Of a stretch of 64,000 bases of DNA, positions 39,401-64,000 are shown piece after piece; within the stretch, counting starts at the first letter, position 1, and every line of letters starts with the position of its first letter. Position numbers and translations under genes: made by a program. Origin of the DNA: Ricinus communis. Taxonomy: Eukaryota; Streptophyta; Magnoliopsida; Malpighiales; Euphorbiaceae. Below the pieces are notes generated by a model. The model searched no databases. It was not told the DNA's origin and was given only the letters and a program-made list of their open reading frames with translations. The stretch is from contig NC_063264.1 in assembly GCF_019578655.1 (NCBI RefSeq), positions 2,108,001 through 2,172,000 of the forward strand, given 5' to 3'.

Positions 39401-42309
39401 GATTCTGGTGGATTATTTTCCCTACTCTGCTCATTCTGGGTGGAAATATAAAACAGTAACTCACCTAAAGCAGCCATCGAAAATCGTCTAACTTTTTCCA
39501 GCTTGTCCCTGAGGCCATCAGTAAGTGATCCTAAAATTCCAGAATTTGCCAAATCATCTTCAATAAAAGTAGAATGACGAATCAACAAGCCAATTAGTGA
39601 AGCAAGTTGAACACGCAAAGCTGAAGCCTTGGATAGTCGGAGCATTTTAACTAGTATGAGCATTATTGGCCCATTTGTCAGGATATTGGCTGCATCAGCA
39701 TTACTGCTCAACATCTCAAGGTATCTAATCACGTTCTGCTTCTCCCCTACGTTAGTGTTTCCATTAAGAATAGATATAATTCTATTGTTGACTGCATCCA
39801 GCTGCTCCTTAGACATCTTCACAAAATCAGATGGTTGCAGGGCCTCGAATGGAAGAGAAGGAATCACCTCTGATGCTTTATCAGCTTTTCTACTAGGCAT
39901 CACAGGCCTGACTGAAAGATCAGATGGATGCCAAAGGACCTCTGAAAGGTTATTGGATGATTTTGAAGAATCAAAGTCACTGGCTGAACCTAAACCTTCT
40001 CTAGTTCTCTGAGCTTTGACCTGAGGACTGGCACTGATTGGCGTAGCAGCCATGTCAACTTGCTCAGAAGACAATTCCTGATCATTTGTTCTTGATTCAT
40101 CCAAGGCAGGAGTGTTAACCGCAGGTGAGGTTTCCAATTGATGTATGTTATTATCCCCCTCTTCAGGTGTATTAGTAGGGGTTTCAGATCCATCAAGTTC
40201 ATCATGTGTATCATCATCTGCGTTCTCATTGAAATCCAGTTCCATATCGGTGTTCTCAATTTTAACCTCAGAATCATTTTCAGAGCTGTTAGGCATGGGC
40301 CTTCTGTAGTTTTCCTTCTCATTCTCCTTCTGTAAGTTTGATTTTGCGATTCTTGACAGCCTTAGAAGATTAACACCCCTGTTAGCACCAGAAGGATCTC
40401 TCTGTTTCTCCTCAGCCATTCTGCCAGAGGCCTTTGATTGAATTTTTCTGCTACTTGGCATGCTCTTTATTGGTGTCTCATGCCCTCTGGATCCTAATGT
40501 AAAATTCTTATCATGTTTTGGAGTCCCTTTTGCATCTTTTTCACGATGTTTAGGAGGGGTTTTGTTTTGTAATGATCTGTCTCCATTAAGTTCTGAGAGA
40601 CATGGCTTAAAGTATAGTTCTACCATATTATCAAAAGCAGGCTGAGGAGGTAAGGGAATGGGAGCAAATTTGGATCTCCAGAAAGCATGTCCACAAAGTT
40701 CATTCCACTGTATTCTTTCAGCTGGATCTTTCACCAGGAGAGAATTTATTAGGTTAGCAAAAGGACGGCTTGGATTGCCAGGAAGGGGTGGTGTTGGATC
40801 TGAGAGGATAGATTTCACCAGCTGAGTGAACTCTCTGCCCACGAAGGGGGGCCTCCCTGAGTAGCACTCATACAGTACACAACCTAGGGCCCAGAAATCA
40901 GATGCATATGAATGTACACCTCCATCCTCAAACAGCTCAGGAGCCATATAACTGGGCGTTCCACGTTTTGCTTGGGGCAACTAGAGAAGTACCATAAGAG
41001 AGAAGTTACTACTGTAGCCAATTACAATAATAAAATAAACAGAATAAACTTAACCTTATGATGCCGAATTTCAAATGCTATACATAAATGGAAGAACTCA
41101 CCATTGAAGAAGGAGTTTTAGATATTTCACTCAGTTTTCTTGCCAATCCAAAATCACATAGCTGCATTCCATAAACATACAGGAAACTAGTTCATATGCA
41201 CAGCAAAAACATTACAATAACTGGAAACCTGTCAGGAACATAAACTAGATAATACCTTAGTACGTCCGTTCTCATCCAAGAGAATGTTTGATGGTTTTAA
41301 ATCACAGTAAATGATCCCCTTTGAGTGTAGAAACCTAAAAGAAGTACCCTCGTCAGAATAAATGCTGATACTATAGGATTGTACCAACATGCCGTAAAAA
41401 GTTAAAAATAAATAAATTAAGCCATTCAGGTTGTCTTACTGCAATGCTCTAACTAAATCACGAGCAAGATCGTGAATTGAGTCTTCAGGTAATTGGCTGT
41501 CCTGCATTCAGCCATAATATATCATCATGCAGTTCTAATTATGCATCAGATGTTCTAAATACTCAGAGATGCAATATTAGTGGTTGATTTGATACCTGCC
41601 GTAATAAGGTCATGAGATCTCCACCAACGCAATACTCCAAAACTAACCACAAGTGAGCAGAAGTTTCGTACCTAATACACTCACCAACCACATAATGGAG
41701 CCAAATTAAGTTAACCAGACCAGAAGAATAAGGTATTCATATTATTTTCTAAAAATCAGCATCTGAACTACAGTAACAACAAGATATTTTTTTGCAAACA
41801 TTACCATGAGTAAAATCTTAATACATTTGGATTATCTAAAGAATGAAGAATCCTGACCTGCAAATTAATATCAATACGAAGACATCAGACAATTAAAATA
41901 AGTTACTTATATCCAGCTAAAGCATTTATTTACTAAAAGAGACAACAATAGAGCTTACATGATGCTTAAATATTCAGCAATTAAAAAATAAAATAAAACC
42001 TCCATCGACTAATTAAGCATGTTAAATCATCAATCAACAACAAAGAGGTTCAAATCCTTACTTCTTGAAGAACTTTGCTCTTTTGAGACTTGTCAACACT
42101 CTTAATCGCGAAATACTCAATAGACTTCTTCTTTCTCCCTTTATATACAGTCTGCAAGTGAAGTTCCACAACAGCAAAAGAATAGAGATATTTAAAAACA
42201 AAGGACTATACAGATTAAGAAAAAAAATTGAGCATGACTATAGTGATTTAAAGTTTACTACCGAGCATTTTCCACGGCCAATGGCTTCATAGATGTGAAA
42301 ATGGTTCAT
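36476..42309 (-). CDS. RUK: RUNKEL-type microtubule-associated kinase-like protein
   Basis: RUNKEL (Arabidopsis EMB3013) associates with phragmoplast microtubules and is needed for cell-plate formation. Ten exons: 42262-42309, 42062-42151, 41805-41857, 41596-41671, 41440-41501, 41256-41334, 41102-41161, 39364-40980, 38222-39091, 36476-37588; 4068 nt, 1355 residues, in frame and close to the Arabidopsis length of about 1,366. Kinase domain, about residues 1-255: glycine loop IGRGKCS, VAIK-like lysine in FAIKSVDK, LVLEYCVGGDL, then YCDLKPSNILL where HRD is expected, CDFGLARKL and a RGTPSYMAPELFEDGG activation segment. An acidic, Ser-rich linker follows, then a long HEAT/ARM-like helical region (LRDKLEKVRRFSMAALGELL, REQQISLNLLNIAMLGSH, LCLALASAPEMDHKLLSQL) to the end. 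It differs from TIO/FUSED, the related family. Confidence 0.95.
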
Positions 42310-42680
42310 GATGATGGAGTCGTCTCGCTAGGTTTCTTCAATTTGGATAAAACGATGAGATCAGGCTGCTTTCTGAGAGGTCACAGGCAAAAAAAGTCGG
42401 GCATAGGAGAGAGAGAAAGAGAGAGAGAGGTGGATTTGATATAATTAGTGCGAGAAAGAGAAAGCTCTATTGGTCAAAAGATAAGAGAGAGAGAGAGAGA
42501 GAAAGAGAAAGAGATATGGATGGGCGGGAATATAAGTGTAATTGAAAAATCAAAAACCTGAGCTGAAGAAAACATGTGGAGTTTCAAGTTGGCCTTGTAT
42601 CCAAACAAGAACTAGCCAATTTTTGAATTTGATCCTACTGAACCCGACCGTTAAAATGCTGGATGGCTGTCACGTGGTTG
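42310..42680 (-). promoter_or_regulatory. RUK 5' region with GA tracts, CCAAT box and G-box
   Basis: Upstream of the RUK start codon are two GA-rich tracts (about 42406-42430 and 42484-42513; CT on the gene strand), a CCAAT box on the gene strand at 42469-42473, and a G-box core CACGTG at 42671-42676. GA/CT tracts are common near plant transcription starts and are binding sites of BPC-type GAGA factors. Use in RUK is inference. Confidence 0.5.
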
Positions 42681-43474
42681 CTGCGTGGGTAGATTTCAGT
42701 GGTCGACGGAATACAAAAGTATCTGGCCCGAGCTTGACAAGTTTTCAGTTCTTGGGGGCCCAAGCCTAGTTAGCACCCAACTATTAATTTCATATTTTAA
42801 AGTTTATTTGCCTCTTTTTTGTTTTTAAATGTACTTCCTGATACAAATTATTTGATTGAGATCTGTCGGAACATTATTCTTAATTTTTAATTCTAAATTG
42901 AATAGCGGATATTTTATCATAATTTTAATTTAATTATGAAATTAATAAATTTTTATTAAATACGAATTCAATAATTAATTTAACTGAAAAATTATGATTA
43001 TACATATCATGTTAACCTTTAATTATAATATAAAAAATTTAAAATTTTGTTCCTGTGGGAAGAGAGGAAAATGGGAGTATATTTTTCTCTCATCCTCGAT
43101 TTCTTCCTTTCATAAGCAAAAGTGTCTACTTAAATCTATTTATGCAATTAATATTTAGTTATATTTTCTTATATTATACTAGTTATGCTTTTTTTTTATC
43201 TATTTTACTAGCTATTAATAAAAATTTAAGATTAAATTATATTTTTTATTAATTTAATTTTTTAATTTATTGACTTTCACAAATTTAATGTAATAAATAA
43301 AATATAAAAAGTAATTTATATATTATATTAAAGATTAAGAGATAAATAATATAAAATAAAATCTAATTAATAATTATTTACTGAAAATTTTCATGAAATA
43401 ATTTTTTAGTATAAAATTATAAAATAAAATAATAAAATATAATATTTAAATATTAAAAAATAATATAATATAAA

Positions 43475-43516
<42 letters not shown>

Positions 43517-45530
43517 ATATATATATAATCTACTTTGTAATTTTTCAACTTGAAGAGATATTTTTATGTAAATGGTGTTTCCTTAGTTAATGGTTACTGT
43601 AAATATTGGAGAGTTTGACATAATTTCAGTATTTTCTTTTAGTATTTTGCTGAACCAACAGTGTTACCTTTTCCTAATGCTAATAAAATAAAGGCATGAT
43701 GTCAGGCCAACCAAGCTAGCACGTGTGACTTTCACTTGCATCAGTAAAATTACAAATTAACCAAAATTTACATCATGGTGTAAAATAATAATATTATTAT
43801 TCTTACTAGCAACCAAAATCATAAACCTGAACAGTCTTGTTTGATATGTATTTAAAGTACACATTCTAAATTGATTTGGAAGAAAAAACAAATTAAAATA
43901 ATATGATAGTTGGTTAGGGTTTATTATCTTTTCATATAGATTTATTTTACTCGAGTAAATATATTTGACTCTCATGTATGGATGAATGTATATACAATCT
44001 ACATTGCTTTAAAGTTTTACGGATATTTTGAAAACGTTTTTAATGAACAATAAGACCGGATTCCACTCCTTACTAATTTTATTTTTTTTGCTAGACAAAG
44101 TTGGGATCGGAGTTTAATTCAATATAAATTCAAGGCATGAAAACAAACACCACTTGATATTAGAATCAGTCATAAACTCGTCTTTTTTTAATTTGAATAT
44201 AAGATATTTTAAAAAAATTATATTACCTTTGAAGAAATTATAAATTTATCAAATATATTTGAAGAAATTATAGTAATATCTACTGCAGTAAGTGGTTTCT
44301 TATTTTAAACAATAGGAATTATACTTTAACAAAAGCATTGACCCTCCCGAATAAGGTCAAATAGCCTTTTGGGAGGAGTGGCGATTCGAGAAGTACATAA
44401 ATGGTGTTATTACGAGAATTGATTGTCTAATTGATAAAACAACAGTGATAATATTTTATATTTAAATCAGTGGTTATTTTTATAGATGATAAAAAAAAAG
44501 ATTGAAATTATATATATATATTTTTATTATTGGATAAAAATATTTTTTCTTTTAATAATAGGGCAATATTCAATTCATTTCAAAAACTATGGTTTTAAAC
44601 TAAACTGATATCTAATTAAGCTTTTAAAATAAAAATAAAATTAAAAAAAAAGCTATATACATACATATATGCATTTAAATATATATACAAATCCATAAAT
44701 ATAAAAAACATGAGGTTTGTATTTAATTTATAAATATCAGAATGTCTTTATACTTAAATATGGTTATTTTGATAGGTTAGTAATAACTAGAAGCCAGCTC
44801 AATAATTTTTCTTAATTTAACAATTAAAGTAATTTTTTATAGGAAAAGTACTATTGTTATTAGAACTTCACAAGATCTTTTCCTTTAAAAATAAAATAAA
44901 ATTGGATAAGTATTTATCTAGATTGATTCATTGTGAAAGTAGATTATATTGAAAGTAGAGTTAGGAACCTTACAAAAGAATACTTGAAATTGAGGTTAAA
45001 AAGACACTTTAGTCTCTACTGCTGTAATCAATACTAAAATAATAATATAGAGGCACTGAACCATGTCAGATAAGATTGTGTTTTTGGGGCAATCTCATGG
45101 TATTATTTATAATTTATTTGTGTATGCCATTTATTTTATAAAAGGAAAATATATCAGTTTAGGATTAAAAGAAAAGCAAGTATTCCTTTAGGTGAATATT
45201 CAGCCTAATTATTTTAAAGGATATAATTTAAATTTAAATTAGGACAATTTCATATAAATTTATTATTTAAAAAGGAAAATCAATAGTTAGTTTATTTAAA
45301 ATAATAATAACCATCATTTATTTTGGAGAAGTAATAAAAAATTACACACCTTAAAACATAAAGATAATAAAATCAGTAATATTTAATACACAATAAGTTT
45401 ATTTTGTTCTTAAAAAAATTAGAATTTTTCCATTTATTTTATTGTGCATGGCAGTCCACGGTGGACTGGTGAGGGGAAAGGGGGGCGTTATAGCAATCGA
45501 AAGAAGCGTAGACACGCACGAAATATCTTC
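42681..45530. other. Intergenic region between divergent RUK and SYD genes
   Basis: Very AT-rich, with a TA microsatellite (listed separately) and no supported gene. Several stretches look like decayed transposable-element DNA, but I could not identify a family. Confidence 0.5.
43477..43529. repeat. (TA)n microsatellite, imperfect
   Basis: Some 50 bp of alternating T and A with a single C interruption near 43516. Confidence 0.95.
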
Positions 45531-46137
45531 GCACGTGCCATATAAAAGCTAGGTGCCTGCATTCGGTTGCTCGTCTCCTTCGTCAGAAGGAAATTCATTT
45601 CCTTTTGAGGGTTTAAGTTTGGATTCTCTATGTCAAGTTCAGTTACTTAAAAAATCACACCATCTTCTTCAATTTCCAGGCCGGATCTCCCATCAGGTAT
45701 TTTTAATCTCTTAATTTTCTAGCTGCTTTTTGTCATTTTTTGCCGTTACTTTTTTATTTCGCGGAAAAAAATTCCCTAGAAAGTGGAATTTCTGGGAAGT
45801 GATATATGTAATTAAGCTGAACTAGCTTCGTTATTTGTGTTTTCATGGCAGGAATTTGACAATTTTTAAGTCAATTAATGCAATTACTTGTGTAGATACT
45901 GATAATCTAGGTCTTCTTTTCTAGGTCTTTGCAAGTGTTTACTCAGTATTGTATTTTATAGATACTGATAATCTATCTGGTCTTCATTTAAATTAATGCT
46001 TCTCTCTTTCCTTTTTTGTAATTGAATATGATGTATAAATTTTGACACAAAAATTAAAACAGACCGGGTAAAATTGTAACATCTGGTATGCAGGAGCTCA
46101 TCTGTTGATTCATTTGTCTTATAATAGGTGAAATGAG
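45531..46137 (+). promoter_or_regulatory. SYD core promoter, leader exon and leader intron
   Basis: A CACGTG core (45532-45537) lies directly in front of a TATA box (TATAAAAG, 45541-45548), so transcription probably starts near 45570. A leader exon ends at 45696 (CATCAG|GTATTT), and a second leader segment begins at 46128 after an acceptor (TAATAG|GTGAAATG), ten bases before the start codon. The leader intron is about 430 bp. The ATG at 46133 is followed at once by an in-frame stop (ATG AGA TGA) and overlaps the leader; the main ATG is 46138. Confidence 0.65.

Positions 46138-64000
<17,863 letters not shown>

Overview
This is a stretch of nuclear genome from a flowering plant. It is AT-rich, the genes are split by many short GT-AG introns, and every recognisable protein is a plant family: Tubby-like F-box, class-I vacuolar NHX antiporter, VAP27, plastid acyl carrier protein, classical arabinogalactan protein, RUNKEL and SPLAYED. 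The protein sequences look eudicot, probably rosid (perhaps Malpighiales); the species cannot be fixed from the sequence alone.

Layout, left to right: (1) 3'-truncated Tubby-like F-box gene, minus strand, up to 2476. (2) About 6 kb of AT-rich intergenic DNA with retroelement-like debris and an approximately 84-bp tandem repeat. (3) Minus-strand gene 8592-14881 for a 407-aa protein with an SGF11-type zinc finger; I rebuilt it as 11 coding exons in continuous frame. (4) About 6 kb intergenic DNA with a short palindromic repeat remnant. (5) Plus-strand NHX-type Na+/H+ antiporter, 20985-24476, 14 exons, 541 aa. (6) Minus-strand VAP27-like ER protein, 26225-28691. (7) Plus-strand plastid acyl carrier protein, 31247-33134, 4 exons, 141 aa. 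(8) Minus-strand single-exon classical arabinogalactan protein, 34806-35219. (9) Minus-strand RUNKEL orthologue, 36476-42309, 10 exons, 1355 aa. (10) Plus-strand SPLAYED-like SWI/SNF ATPase, from 46138 past the right edge, at least 32 coding exons and about 2,530 residues inside the window.

The genes do not form an operon or an evident cluster. They are independent housekeeping and developmental genes: chromatin (SYD and perhaps the SGF11-like protein), cytokinesis (RUK), ion homeostasis (NHX), ER contact sites (VAP27), fatty-acid synthesis (ACP) and cell wall (AGP). Two pairs are divergent (VAP/ACP and RUK/SYD) and two are convergent (NHX/VAP and ACP/AGP).

The points most worth a second look are the SGF11-like zinc-finger protein, two apparent GC-AG introns in the SYD ATPase region, tandemly amplified segments in the SYD tail, a dispersed AT-rich element carrying an internal 84-bp array, and a CT tract placed right after a splice donor in NHX. 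I found no sign of a CRISPR array, rRNA, tRNA, organellar insertion, intact transposon or a novel multi-gene system.
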